Source: a bacterium (GTDB taxonomy: Bacteria > Bdellovibrionota > Bacteriovoracia > Bacteriovoracales > Bacteriovoracaceae). From it: DNA of 64,000 nt. Positions within the stretch are counted from its first letter, which is position 1. Each line of letters opens with the position of its first letter. Below are positions 8,330 through 16,492 of the stretch, piece after piece. The DNA lies in NCBI GenBank assembly GCA_030425045.1, contig JAUHVL010000003.1:62001-126000 (forward strand), given 5' to 3'. Both the position numbers and the translations under genes were made by a program. The notes under the pieces were generated by a model. That model searched no databases. It was not told where the DNA came from and saw only the letters and a list, made by a program, of their open reading frames with translations.

Positions 8330-9142
8330 ATGACTAACTTTAATAGTAATGGTTTTAATATAAATTTTGAGAAATTCGATAATACGGGTGAGAACAATGT
8401 TCTTTTCATTCATGGGAACTTAGCGTGTAATGAATGGTGGTATCCTGCTATCGAAATCATGAAAGGGAAAAGTAATAGCGACTCTCGTGGTGTTGTTTTA
8501 ACTGCGGACTGGAGAGGCTTCGGTGAGTCTCGTGGATTAACAGATGTGCAGGAAATTAATTTTGATACTTTTGCCGATGATTATATAAACCTCCTAGAAC
8601 ATCATAATCTTGAAAACGTTCATGTGGTTGGCCACTCCACGGGTGGTCTTATTGCCATGAAAGCTGTTTTAAAAAAGCCAGAGCTTTTTAAGAGTTTAGT
8701 ACTACTTGATAGTGTTGGACCAAAAGGTATCGAGTTAGAGATTCCTCTAGAAAATGTTTTGGCCCACTTTGAGCAAATGTCTCAAAATAGAGAGTATTGT
8801 ATGAATGTTCTCGCAGCTACGATTGAAGGTGTCGATGTCAGCTCAAATTACTTTCAGACTCTTTTTGAAAAGACATGGAATTGCGACAACGTAATGTGGA
8901 AAGGAGTTATTGAAAAGCTTTGTACTGAAATCGATATTGTCGAGCAGGCTAAAGCATTAACTTTACCAACTTTAATTATTCATGGTGAAAAAGACCTCGT
9001 TCTTCCCCTTAAGGGAGCAGAGTTCAGCCATAGCGTTTTACCTAATTCAACTCTAAAAGTGATGCCTGGTCACGGACATTCCTTTAACGTTGAGAACCCT
9101 GCTGGCTTCGTTGAAGAGTGTATGGCTTTTTGGTCTAATTAA
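8330..9142 (+). CDS. cytosolic alpha/beta hydrolase
   Basis: This encodes 270 residues without a signal peptide. The HGN oxyanion strand is at 28-30, the nucleophile Ser103 in GHSTGG, the acid in LIIHGEKDLVLP and the catalytic His in GHGHSFNVENP. A complete Ser-Asp-His triad predicts hydrolysis of an ester, thioester or lactone. The gene starts after a good AAGGAGT site and forms a two-gene operon with the SDR reductase, closed by the terminator at 9211-9244. It resembles haloperoxidase, lactonase or thioesterase-type hydrolases; the substrate is not defined. Confidence 0.85.
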   Translation: MTNFNSNGFNINFEKFDNTGENNVLFIHGNLACNEWWYPAIEIMKGKSNSDSRGVVLTADWRGFGESRGLTDVQEINFDTFADDYINLLEHHNLENVHVVGHSTGGLIAMKAVLKKPELFKSLVLLDSVGPKGIELEIPLENVLAHFEQMSQNREYCMNVLAATIEGVDVSSNYFQTLFEKTWNCDNVMWKGVIEKLCTEIDIVEQAKALTLPTLIIHGEKDLVLPLKGAEFSHSVLPNSTLKVMPGHGHSFNVENPAGFVEECMAFWSN

Positions 9143-9210
9143 CTGACAATTTAGCTGACAGTGTAAAAAGAGAAGACGAAAAATAAAGCCTCTAACATAT
9201 TGAAAATAGA

Positions 9211-9244
9211 AGCCAAAGCATTGATCGCTTTGGCTTTTTTTTTG
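9211..9244 (+). terminator. intrinsic terminator of the SDR-hydrolase operon
   Basis: A 9-bp stem AGCCAAAGC (9211-9219) / GCTTTGGCT (9227-9235) is followed by a run of T. It closes the SDR-hydrolase transcript before the next small gene. Confidence 0.92.
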
Positions 9245-9267
9245 CATCATACAGCTTAGAGGTGATG

Positions 9268-9561
9268 ATGAATAAAAGAACTGAAAAATTAATTTACACT
9301 AAAAACCTAATCAACAGTGTTTTAAAGTATAGTGGTTTTCTTCTTTATCTTTATTCATGTCTTTATTGCTTTGTTCATGGTTATCTTCCAGTTATTAAGT
9401 CGACAGTAAATCCTTATATTTGGATGATTGTTATTGCTCCAACAGCTTTGACCATGTTTATTTTCTTCTTACAGTTGCTATCGAAGTCGATTTTTGGGTT
9501 AATTTTAATGGCCTTTATTTCCAAAAAGGAAATGAGATATATCCTTGTTTCAAATAGTTAG
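9268..9561 (+). CDS. small membrane protein, unknown
   Basis: This encodes 97 residues with two hydrophobic segments (~21-42 and ~54-82) and a charged C-terminal end. AGAGG at 9257-9262 fits the start at 9268; an in-frame ATG at 9265 and a GTG at 9262 are possible. I recognise no family. It stands alone between a terminator and the purine genes, so no role can be inferred. Confidence 0.5.
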   Translation: MNKRTEKLIYTKNLINSVLKYSGFLLYLYSCLYCFVHGYLPVIKSTVNPYIWMIVIAPTALTMFIFFLQLLSKSIFGLILMAFISKKEMRYILVSNS

Positions 9562-9620
9562 TACTTACTAAAAAAGAATTTTAATGATAATTAGAGGCTA
9601 TCTTTATCTAAGAGGCTGGT

Positions 9621-10730
9621 TTGAAAAGTAATCAAAAAACGATTGGTATACTCGGGGGAGGTCAACTCGCAAGAATGATGGCCTTAAAAGCTCATCAGCT
9701 CGGAATGAATTGTTCCATTATGTCCTCTTCGAAAGATGATCCCGCAGCTCAGGTTACGTCTTCTTGGTATCGTGGAGATGTAAAAGTACTCGCAGATGTT
9801 AAGAAGTTTATAAAAAGTATCGATGTGCTTACATTCGAATCAGAATTTGCAAGCCTAGATATTTTAACTTTTTTAGATGAGCAAAAAGAAGTTGAAGTAC
9901 ATCCATCTCCGAAGCTGATGATGACACTTCAAGATCGTTTAAGCCAAAAACAATTGCTAGATAAATATAAAATTCCAACCTCACCCTTTGGTCAGCTAGA
10001 AAAAATTGAAGATTTAGATAAACTTAAACTAAAGAAACATCTCGTTTTTAAAGCGAGAAAAGATGGATACGACGGAAAGGGAACTTATATTCTCAAAAAA
10101 ATTAATGATCCAAAGTTTCATGAGTTCTTTCAAAAGCAAAAAGCAGGTGTGATTTGGGAAAACTTTATACCTTTTAAAAGAGAACTCGCGATTATTTTAG
10201 TACGAAATAAAAAAGGTGATATTGTCTTTTTACCCTTAGTCGAAAGTTATCAGGAAGAGTACCGTTGTTTATGGGTAAAAGGCCCTGTGAAACATGAAAA
10301 ACTAAACTCCTTAAAAAGAAAACTAAAAAAATTAGTTGAAGGAGAAAAATATGTTGGTGTTATTGCTTTTGAATTATTTGATGATGGAAAAAAATTATTA
10401 GTTAATGAGGTTGCGCCAAGAGTTCATAATACCGGTCACTACTCTCAGGATGCTCTTACAGAAGGGCAGTTTTCGTTACATCTCAACGCTGTATTAAATA
10501 ATAAGTTATTCTCACCGAAATCGCTTCATAAAGCATTTGCGATGTATAATCTAATAGGAAGTAGTGAGGTACAAGCATCGTGGAGAAAAATTAACGATTG
10601 TCATCTTCACTGGTATGGAAAAAAGAAAAACTATGCTGGTCGTAAGATGGGGCATTTGAATGCTATTGGTTCTACACCTAATCAAGCATTAAACAAGTTA
10701 AAGAAAATGAGAAAGGATATAAAAATATGA
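9621..10730 (+). CDS. purK: N5-carboxyaminoimidazole ribonucleotide synthase PurK
   Basis: This encodes 369 residues of the ATP-grasp family. It has the typical N-terminal [20 protein letters not shown], the lysines [12 protein letters not shown] of the ATP-grasp loop, and the late [17 protein letters not shown] with metal and phosphate ligands. It makes N5-CAIR from AIR, ATP and bicarbonate in purine synthesis. The start is TTG preceded by AGAGG. Its stop overlaps the purE start by four bases, giving the usual purK-purE coupling, here in the reverse of the commoner purE-purK order. I am confident of this call. Confidence 0.95.
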   Translation: MKSNQKTIGILGGGQLARMMALKAHQLGMNCSIMSSSKDDPAAQVTSSWYRGDVKVLADVKKFIKSIDVLTFESEFASLDILTFLDEQKEVEVHPSPKLMMTLQDRLSQKQLLDKYKIPTSPFGQLEKIEDLDKLKLKKHLVFKARKDGYDGKGTYILKKINDPKFHEFFQKQKAGVIWENFIPFKRELAIILVRNKKGDIVFLPLVESYQEEYRCLWVKGPVKHEKLNSLKRKLKKLVEGEKYVGVIAFELFDDGKKLLVNEVAPRVHNTGHYSQDALTEGQFSLHLNAVLNNKLFSPKSLHKAFAMYNLIGSSEVQASWRKINDCHLHWYGKKKNYAGRKMGHLNAIGSTPNQALNKLKKMRKDIKI

Positions 10731-11206
10731 AAGTAGCAGTCATTATGGGTTCAAAGTCAGACCTTCCAAAAATGCAAGATGCAATCGATACTCTGAATGA
10801 CTTCGGAGTCAATAGTTTTGTAAATATTGTTTCCGCCCATAGAACTCCTGAGTACATGGTTGAGTTTGCAAAAACGGCCAAAGAAAATGGAATATCAGTT
10901 ATTATTGCTGGAGCAGGAGGTGCGGCCCACCTTCCTGGAATGGTGGCCAGTCTTACAACGTTACCTGTAATTGGTGTACCAGTCTCTCTCAAAAACTTGG
11001 ATGGCATGGACTCTCTTTTGTCTATTGTTCAAATGCCAAAAGGTGTTCCCGTTGCCACTGTTGCTGTTGATAATTCTAAAAATGCGGCTCTTCTCGCTTT
11101 AAGAATGTTGTCTATCTCAAATGAAGAGCTATCAAAGAAGTTGGCTAAATTTAGTGAAGAGCAGACTAATATGGTTATGGAGTGGAATAAAGACTTTAAA
11201 TCTTAG
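10727..11206 (+). CDS. purE: N5-carboxyaminoimidazole ribonucleotide mutase PurE
   Basis: This encodes 159 residues with the class I PurE signature: [10 protein letters not shown] near the N-terminus, SAHRTPE with the catalytic His, [14 protein letters not shown], and [10 protein letters not shown]. It converts N5-CAIR to CAIR, the step after PurK, whose gene overlaps it by four bases. The length is normal for the bacterial mutase. The 3' end overlaps by about ten bases the end of the convergent ferritin-like gene. Confidence 0.96.
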   Translation: MKVAVIMGSKSDLPKMQDAIDTLNDFGVNSFVNIVSAHRTPEYMVEFAKTAKENGISVIIAGAGGAAHLPGMVASLTTLPVIGVPVSLKNLDGMDSLLSIVQMPKGVPVATVAVDNSKNAALLALRMLSISNEELSKKLAKFSEEQTNMVMEWNKDFKS

Positions 11207-11780
11207 GTTGTAGAAATATCTTATAATTATTTCGAATGTCCTCCTTGGGACCAGGCCTTAACCACACTCCAAGAAATTTAGTTATGCTATGCTCCTGTAT
11301 CTTTTTTTCAAAGAAAACTTCATGATCCCATTCAATCTCGGCGAAGAGAAGGAGTTCGTCAATTAAGTGATGAAGTTCTGCTAAATATGCTAGTCGAGCG
11401 GCTACTTCATATTCTTCTATATTGGTGCTTTCAAGTTTGCCGGCTCCATACATTGGAATATACCATCCACCAAAAAGGCATAAAAAAGCAATAACAGCAC
11501 CAATGAGATACATGAGAACTTCGCGAGTAAATCTTGGATTGGCATTGAGTTCAGACAGCATTTCTTTAATTCGGGTCCTATGGTGTAACTCGTCCCTATA
11601 AATTTTTAGAATTTCTTCTTTTTCTTCTTTTGACTTAATAAAAAAAGAATTTGCATGACCCCAGTAAGCATTTGCCGCAGCTTTCTCACCAGCATGAGCA
11701 TTTTGTAAAACTTGAATGAGCAAATTTTTGGCCGTGATTTTATCTAGAGGAAGTTGTTTGTTAAGAGAATCTAGATTCAT
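11196..11780 (-). CDS. ferritin-like di-iron membrane protein
   Basis: This encodes 194 residues. A four-helix di-iron pattern is visible: [13 protein letters not shown] (~32-44), RDELHHR (~62-68), a hydrophobic hairpin ~88-110 ([12 protein letters not shown] then LFGGWYIP), AELHHLIDE, and [11 protein letters not shown]. The repeated ExxH pairs and the embedded membrane hairpin recall Coq7-type demethoxyubiquinone hydroxylases or other ferritin-like carboxylate enzymes. A monooxygenase or iron role at the inner membrane is an inference. It is a single gene, convergent with purE. Confidence 0.65.
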   Translation of the reverse strand: MNLDSLNKQLPLDKITAKNLLIQVLQNAHAGEKAAANAYWGHANSFFIKSKEEKEEILKIYRDELHHRTRIKEMLSELNANPRFTREVLMYLIGAVIAFLCLFGGWYIPMYGAGKLESTNIEEYEVAARLAYLAELHHLIDELLLFAEIEWDHEVFFEKKIQEHSITKFLGVWLRPGPKEDIRNNYKIFLQPKI

Positions 11781-11821
11781 GATGAGTTAGTACCATGATG
11801 AATCTAGATTGTCCTTTATTT

Positions 11822-12208
11822 CTAGTCGACCATCTGATCAAGTTGGTCTAGTTGGGTTCTGATATTGTTGAGAAGTAATTGTCTGTCTGAAATAACATTA
11901 ATCTCAATCCCTGGCATTCTAGGGTGTACTCCACAATGAGCTAAAATATCTTCTGCCTCAGTTATTTCGAGGGTGAAGGAATCTCCCGTTGCGAGGATAG
12001 GGCTCGATTCAAACTGTACGAGAGATTCCGATCGAGGCACGACATTATGAGGAGCACCGTCTCTATTTGTGAAAATGATAAGATCTCCCTGTGCAACGTC
12101 TAACTTAGCTGGTGAAAATGCAAAGTTTTCGATAGTAACCAAATGCTCGGCAGCATTAATTGAAAAAGTTAATAATATTAAAGTGATCGTTGTTAAAAGT
12201 GCTTTCAT
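11822..12208 (-). CDS. periplasmic cupredoxin (plastocyanin-like)
   Basis: This encodes 128 residues with a signal peptide (MKALLTTITLILLTFSINAA). The blue-copper site is visible: His in GAPHNVVP, then Cys-His in AHCGVHPRMPG, with the following Met, which gives His-Cys-His-Met as in pseudoazurin and plastocyanin. It carries single electrons in the periplasm. The start at 12208 has AAAGGAG ahead of it. It lies just downstream of a LysR regulator and near the YceI/haem gene cluster, so a shared redox role is plausible. Confidence 0.85.
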   Translation of the reverse strand: MKALLTTITLILLTFSINAAEHLVTIENFAFSPAKLDVAQGDLIIFTNRDGAPHNVVPRSESLVQFESSPILATGDSFTLEITEAEDILAHCGVHPRMPGIEINVISDRQLLLNNIRTQLDQLDQMVD

Positions 12209-12313
12209 TATTTCTCCTTTGAACATGCATTAGTGCATTGGAGATAAGCTCTCATGCTTTAGGGTATCTTTCTAGTTCGCATTAAGAATAATTACTATTC
12301 TTTGTAGGAATAC

Positions 12314-13132
12314 CTAGTAGACTTCTTTTATCGAGTCGATGATCAGGCGCGTGGACTTTGTTTTCAACATATCATGACGAAAAATTAAGCATATCTCTGT
12401 ATCAAAAAGTTTAGGTCCAACTTTTTTGAGCTTTTTAAATCTCTTTGCAACAGGGTCGGGAAGAATCATTAAGGCCTCAGAGTTTTCCGCTAGAGATGCA
12501 ATAACTTCATAGTTATCTACAGGGATGAGCTTGTAATGTTGAAACCTTTTTAAAGAGCCAATGATATTAATCATATCAGGGTTGTAATAAACGATTTTAT
12601 GTTTCGGTTTAGATGAGTTACCCCAACAAAAAACAGTTTCCTTCGCAAGTTTAATCATGACCAGGTCTGGGTGAACTTTTGCACTGGCGACGATGCCGAA
12701 ATTGAGCTTATGTTCGATAACATCTTTAATGGTGTCATGAGAATTTTGAAACTCTAGGTGAAGAGATAAGGACGGGTTTTTTTCTATGAGAAGAGGGTAG
12801 AATTTAGAAATATGACTAATGGCAATTGTGGGGTGAACTCCAATTGTATAGCGTCCAGCAATATCATCCAGAAATGAGATATCTTTTTCAAATTGCCCTT
12901 CCCATGTTTCTCTTAAGCTAGAGAGGTTAGATTTTAGAATTTCTCCGAAAGGAGTGATGATTAAACCTCTATTTGTTCGATAAAAAAGAGGATTACCAAA
13001 TTGCTCTTCCAGTGATTTTAGCGATTTAGATAGACCGGCTTGCTGGATTCCCGCCTGAATAGCAGCTTCAGAAATATTTAATGTCTCGCAAAGTAAAAGA
13101 AAGTACTCGAATTCTTTTTTAAAAGGTGTCAC
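12314..13132 (-). CDS. LysR-type transcriptional regulator
   Basis: This encodes 272 residues. The N-terminal winged helix is recognisable: FLLLCETLNISEAAIQAGI, with the recognition helix around QQAGLSKSLKSLEEQFG and then LFYRTNRGLIITPFGE. The rest fits a short LysR effector domain (GRYTIGVHPTIAISH). It is divergent from the YceI-like gene (93 bases between starts) and upstream of the cupredoxin gene on the same strand, so either may be its target. The divergent arrangement is typical for this family. Confidence 0.85.
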   Translation of the reverse strand: MTPFKKEFEYFLLLCETLNISEAAIQAGIQQAGLSKSLKSLEEQFGNPLFYRTNRGLIITPFGEILKSNLSSLRETWEGQFEKDISFLDDIAGRYTIGVHPTIAISHISKFYPLLIEKNPSLSLHLEFQNSHDTIKDVIEHKLNFGIVASAKVHPDLVMIKLAKETVFCWGNSSKPKHKIVYYNPDMINIIGSLKRFQHYKLIPVDNYEVIASLAENSEALMILPDPVAKRFKKLKKVGPKLFDTEICLIFRHDMLKTKSTRLIIDSIKEVY

Positions 13133-13225
13133 AGGTATTCCTCCTTGGAATGTTCATTATAACAGAGTTGGTCTTTGAATGAATACTAGAAAGTTATAAG
13201 GTGAAGTGAGGAAAAGGAGACGAGT

Positions 13226-13696
13226 ATGAAGTTATTGATTCTGTTTTTTATACTTTTTGGACTTGAAGCAAGAGAGCTTAGTTTTGAGTTTAAGGCCAAA
13301 ACAAATATGCCAGGTGTTTCGGTTAAGGGAAAATCGGTTAAGCATATTTCATTTAATAAGGAAAAAAAAGGAAGACTAGAAATCGATCTAAAAAATATAA
13401 CCACTGATATGGAACTAAGAGATGAGCATATGCGTGAGGAGGTATTTAATGGAAAAAATCTCAGTATTGTTTATGAAGAGATGGATGAATGTCAAAAGAA
13501 TAGTGATTGTGATGTTTCTTTAAAGATCAGCATAAATGATCAAACAATAATGAAAAAAGTGCAGTTTAAAAGAGCTGATGAAAACTTGTCTTCATCCTTT
13601 ATCTTAAATTTAGAAGAGTTTGGGATTAAGACCCCTAGTAAGTTTGGAGTTCGTGTTCTTCCAGACGTAGAAGTGAAAATCAATGTTAAAAATTAG
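13226..13696 (+). CDS. YceI-like periplasmic protein
   Basis: This encodes 156 residues with a short signal peptide (MKLLILFFILFGLEA). The mature part shows the YceI lipocalin-like pattern (LSFEFKAKTNMPGV, then TDMELRDEHMREEVF and SSFILNLEEFGIKTP). YceI proteins bind isoprenoid quinones or similar lipids in the periplasm. Its last 14 bases overlap the start of the haem-motif barrel gene, so the two are coupled. Co-transcription with two c-type haem proteins suggests a part in an envelope electron-transfer or detoxification system. Confidence 0.75.
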   Translation: MKLLILFFILFGLEARELSFEFKAKTNMPGVSVKGKSVKHISFNKEKKGRLEIDLKNITTDMELRDEHMREEVFNGKNLSIVYEEMDECQKNSDCDVSLKISINDQTIMKKVQFKRADENLSSSFILNLEEFGIKTPSKFGVRVLPDVEVKINVKN

Positions 13697-14768
13697 CTTA
13701 TTTATTTTTCTCTCAATAGCAAAACCATTTGCTTACGAGTCGATGATTAGAAAAGGTTACACCTCTTGTCTCGGTTGTCACTATAGTCCACGCGGAGGAG
13801 GCATTTTAACTGACTATGGAAAAATGGTGGCCTTTTCCGAAGCACCTTTAAAACTAAGAAGCTTAGAAGAGAGTTCTCTAAAAAAATCACTTCGATTCGG
13901 AGGAATGATGGACCATGGAGTACACCTTCGTGTTGCTAATGTAGATACTGAAGTGAGTAATGACTCCTTTCCAATGCAAGGTGATTATTTGAATGCTTTT
14001 CGTTTTAAAAATAGTGTTTTGTTAACAACACTTGCAAAAGCTCCCGTGAGAAGAAGTCAAAGCTCAGTAGAAAAGCCTGCATTCATAGATACGGTTTATT
14101 TTAGAGACTTAAAACTTGTTCATTCACTTGATAATAAACACTTTTTTACCCTTGGTAGAGAAAGACAAAACCTTGGATTAAAGCTAACGGATCATACTCT
14201 TTTTGTTAAAAATTATAACAAATCAAATGTTACAGATATTGCAACGTTTTTATCTTACGACTACGTAGGAAAAGATTATGAGCTCACCCTGTCTTCTTTT
14301 GGTCCAAATTTTCAAGAGGGGATTGATAATAAAGAGTATGGAGGAAAGGTAGAACTGCGAAGAAAAATAGCGAGGAGTGTTTTTGGAATAAGCTTTCTTA
14401 AAGGGAAGACGAACCTTGTTTCAAGAGACTTACTAGGAATTTTTGGAAAAATATCACCTACGAAATATATTAGTTTTTTTTCTGAAAATATAATGTCTTC
14501 AAGAAAAACATCTCAGAATATAGAGTTTTCACAACGAACACATATGATTGGGGTATTGCTATCTCCCATTAGTTCTATGGAAATGAGTCTTTCTGCTGAA
14601 GATATTAGAAGAGAAGATCCTTTTTATATTGATCAACAACGAGCTGGGATGAATATTCGTCAGAGAATTTTTCCCAATTTAACTTTTCAATTCGATTGGA
14701 AGAGAACATTTCTTTCAAGTCGAAATGAAAATATCTTAATTTCTCAATTATTTATTAATGGGCGGTAA
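13683..14768 (+). CDS. outer-membrane barrel-like protein with one c-type haem motif
   Basis: This encodes 361 residues. A signal peptide (~1-17) is followed at once by a single haem-attachment motif SCLGCH (Cys29, Cys32, His33) in GYTSCLGCHYSPRGGG. The remaining ~300 residues are beta-strand-like, with charged turns and alternating aromatics, as in an outer-membrane barrel. A haem domain fused to the front of a porin-like barrel suggests electron passage across the outer membrane. It is flanked by YceI-like (14-base overlap) and diheme lipoprotein genes. Family homology beyond the motif is not recognised. Confidence 0.65.
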   Translation: MLKISLFIFLSIAKPFAYESMIRKGYTSCLGCHYSPRGGGILTDYGKMVAFSEAPLKLRSLEESSLKKSLRFGGMMDHGVHLRVANVDTEVSNDSFPMQGDYLNAFRFKNSVLLTTLAKAPVRRSQSSVEKPAFIDTVYFRDLKLVHSLDNKHFFTLGRERQNLGLKLTDHTLFVKNYNKSNVTDIATFLSYDYVGKDYELTLSSFGPNFQEGIDNKEYGGKVELRRKIARSVFGISFLKGKTNLVSRDLLGIFGKISPTKYISFFSENIMSSRKTSQNIEFSQRTHMIGVLLSPISSMEMSLSAEDIRREDPFYIDQQRAGMNIRQRIFPNLTFQFDWKRTFLSSRNENILISQLFINGR

Positions 14769-14771
14769 GAA

Positions 14772-15389
14772 ATGAAATGGTTACTTTTTCTTTTTGTGTT
14801 ACTGATCTCTTCTTGTGGCCAAAATTTAGGAACAGATGAGGGGGAAGAATTTAAAGTTGTAGATCTTAACCCAGCATTTATTACTTTTGCTGATATAAAT
14901 GAATTGATTCTTGGTCCAAAATGTTTAAATTGTCACAGTTGGGTTTCTAATGAAGCAGAGTTTGATAAACGTATTATTGAAGGTGATCCTGAAAAGAGTC
15001 CTCTTTATCAACAAATAGAGTCGGGAAGAATGCCCCTGGGGGGACCTGAGTTAACTCAAAGTGAAAAACAATTGGTTTATAACTTTATCGCCAACAAGGT
15101 GAAAAAGCCTGAAGAGACCTTACCTGACGAGCAAGATGAGAATGAAGAGGATATTATCATTGAAGTTGATTTATTTGAGAGAGTTAAATCTGAGATCTTG
15201 ATTCCTCGCTGTCTAAGTTGTCACGCTTGGGCAAATGATGACGATTCAATTAAGTCTCTTTATGTGGCAGGTGAGCCGAATACTTCGAAGTTATTTCAGG
15301 TAGTTGAGAGTGACACGATGCCCTTGTTTGGACCCCCTCTCAGTGATGAAGAAAAAGGCCTTATCTGGGAAATGATTTCAGATCAATAA
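14772..15389 (+). CDS. diheme c-type cytochrome lipoprotein with duplicated domain
   Basis: This encodes 205 residues. The lipobox is LLISSC with Cys15. Two similar units follow: residues ~38-108 with KCLNCH (Cys51, Cys54, His55) and a later GRMPLGGPELT, and residues ~134-205 with RCLSCH (Cys147, Cys150, His151) and DTMPLFGPPLS. The MPL.GP methionines are candidate distal haem ligands. An acidic linker (~117-132) joins the units. It should be an outer- or inner-membrane-anchored periplasmic electron carrier, the last gene of the YceI/haem operon. Confidence 0.85.
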   Translation: MKWLLFLFVLLISSCGQNLGTDEGEEFKVVDLNPAFITFADINELILGPKCLNCHSWVSNEAEFDKRIIEGDPEKSPLYQQIESGRMPLGGPELTQSEKQLVYNFIANKVKKPEETLPDEQDENEEDIIIEVDLFERVKSEILIPRCLSCHAWANDDDSIKSLYVAGEPNTSKLFQVVESDTMPLFGPPLSDEEKGLIWEMISDQ

Positions 15390-15455
15390 GTAAAATAAAT
15401 CTTTTGATTTTTTCCTCTTTTCGAAAGATCATAGGGGGGAATGTATGGAGGTATT

Positions 15456-15725
15456 ATGAGAAAATTAGTTCTGATAACATGTTTGTTGTTACCTTTTGCG
15501 AGTAGTGCAAACACAATTTCTTTTAAAAACGCTAAAGATATCAAAATGGGACAAATTAAAAAAAGAATCACAATTTTTGATACAGCTCTTGCGTGTTATA
15601 AAAAAGCTAGCAATAAAGCTCAGTTGAGTGCATGCAATAGCAAAAGATATAGCGCTATGGAGGGACTTCTTAAGGAGAACCAAAAGTTAGATTCTAAATA
15701 TAAAAACTACAAAGTGGTAAATTAA
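15456..15725 (+). CDS. small secreted protein, tandem paralogue 1
   Basis: This encodes 89 residues with a signal peptide (MRKLVLITCLLLPFASSA). The mature helical part carries two cysteines in ACYKKASNKAQLSACNSKR, probably a disulfide. The start at 15456 is chosen because GGAGG lies at 15447-15451; an upstream in-frame ATG at 15441 overlaps that site. The next gene encodes a clear paralogue of similar length. The family is unknown; it is likely a periplasmic or secreted helical protein. Confidence 0.7.
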   Translation: MRKLVLITCLLLPFASSANTISFKNAKDIKMGQIKKRITIFDTALACYKKASNKAQLSACNSKRYSAMEGLLKENQKLDSKYKNYKVVN

Positions 15726-15739
15726 ATATTGGGAGTATT

Positions 15740-16021
15740 ATGAAAACTGTTTTTATAACAATTGGCTTATTATTTTCGTTTGTTACAGTTGCTGCCCAAA
15801 AAGCAATAACGTTTGAACAAGCTAAAAAAATTCAAATTGAACAAGTTGAAAAAAAGAAAAAAGTATTTGCTACAGCTATGAAGTGTTATCAAAAAGCTAG
15901 TAAGCAAGCTGGAATGAAAGCTTGTGATAAGAAGAGATTCGACGACGAAGGAATTGTAAATAAAGAAAACAAAGAATTAATGTCTAAGTTCAAAGGCATT
16001 AAGGTTGAAACTCAAAACTAA
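15740..16021 (+). CDS. small secreted protein, tandem paralogue 2
   Basis: This encodes 93 residues with a signal peptide (~1-18). The mature sequence aligns with the preceding protein: ITFEQAKKIQIEQVEKKKK matches ISFKNAKDIKMGQIKKR, and KCYQKASKQAGMKACDKKR matches the two-cysteine segment of paralogue 1. The two genes are 14 bases apart and surely arose by duplication. A perfect hairpin terminator follows at 16045-16084. No family is recognised. Confidence 0.7.
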   Translation: MKTVFITIGLLFSFVTVAAQKAITFEQAKKIQIEQVEKKKKVFATAMKCYQKASKQAGMKACDKKRFDDEGIVNKENKELMSKFKGIKVETQN

Positions 16022-16490
16022 TAAACTTAATTCAGGTTTTTATCAAAAAAGACTCAATCTTCCAAAAGAAGTTGAGTCTTTTTTAGTTTTAGATGATTAT
16101 AAATCTCTCGACTCTTTCTTAAGAAATTTACTCTCAGAAAATAATTTAATTTTTAACGAACTATCAGAATTTATTGAAATTAAAAATCTCGAGTTCTTGA
16201 TCGCGATTCGAGATGGATCTGATGACGAAGAGGGAATATGGCATGATGATGGGAGCCGTGAACTTGCGTTTACTTTGTCCTTAACTTTGAAAAGCGATGA
16301 CATTATTGGTGGTAATCTTCTTCTTCGGAAAAAGAGTTCTCCTGAAAGCAGCTTTGTTTCCCTGCCTACTCCTAAATATGGAACACTTACGATCATGTGT
16401 ACGGGTAAACAGGGGTTTGAGCATCGGGTACAGCGTGTGACTAAGGGGAAGAGAGTCATTTGCGCTGGTTGGATAAATTCAGACAGGTAA
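16005..16490 (+). CDS. 2-oxoglutarate/Fe(II) oxygenase-like protein
   Basis: This encodes 161 residues. The iron-binding triad is visible: His-Asp in GIWHDDGSRELAFTLSL, distal His in GFEHRVQRV, and the 2-oxoglutarate-binding Arg in KGKRVICAGW. This matches short prolyl-hydroxylase-type oxygenases. The only available start is TTG at 16005, inside the previous gene, and a strong terminator hairpin lies within codons 14-27. The 5' end and expression level are therefore uncertain. The catalytic core looks intact. Confidence 0.65.
   Translation: MKLKTNKLNSGFYQKRLNLPKEVESFLVLDDYKSLDSFLRNLLSENNLIFNELSEFIEIKNLEFLIAIRDGSDDEEGIWHDDGSRELAFTLSLTLKSDDIIGGNLLLRKKSSPESSFVSLPTPKYGTLTIMCTGKQGFEHRVQRVTKGKRVICAGWINSDR
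16045..16084 (+). terminator. perfect 13-bp inverted-repeat terminator inside a coding region
   Basis: AAAAAAGACTCAA (16045-16057) and TTGAGTCTTTTTT (16072-16084) are exact reverse complements, giving a bidirectional-type intrinsic terminator just after the paired small secreted genes. It lies inside the 5' part of the oxygenase frame. Confidence 0.85.
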
Positions 16491-16492
16491 TC

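Noticed and set aside
4910-9142. Calling the cluster oleABCD
   Set aside because: The reductase is of the classical FabG type, not the extended OleD type, the ligase looks like an ordinary acyl-CoA synthetase, and the condensing enzyme lacks the OleA-type His and Asn; only similarity in class is claimed.
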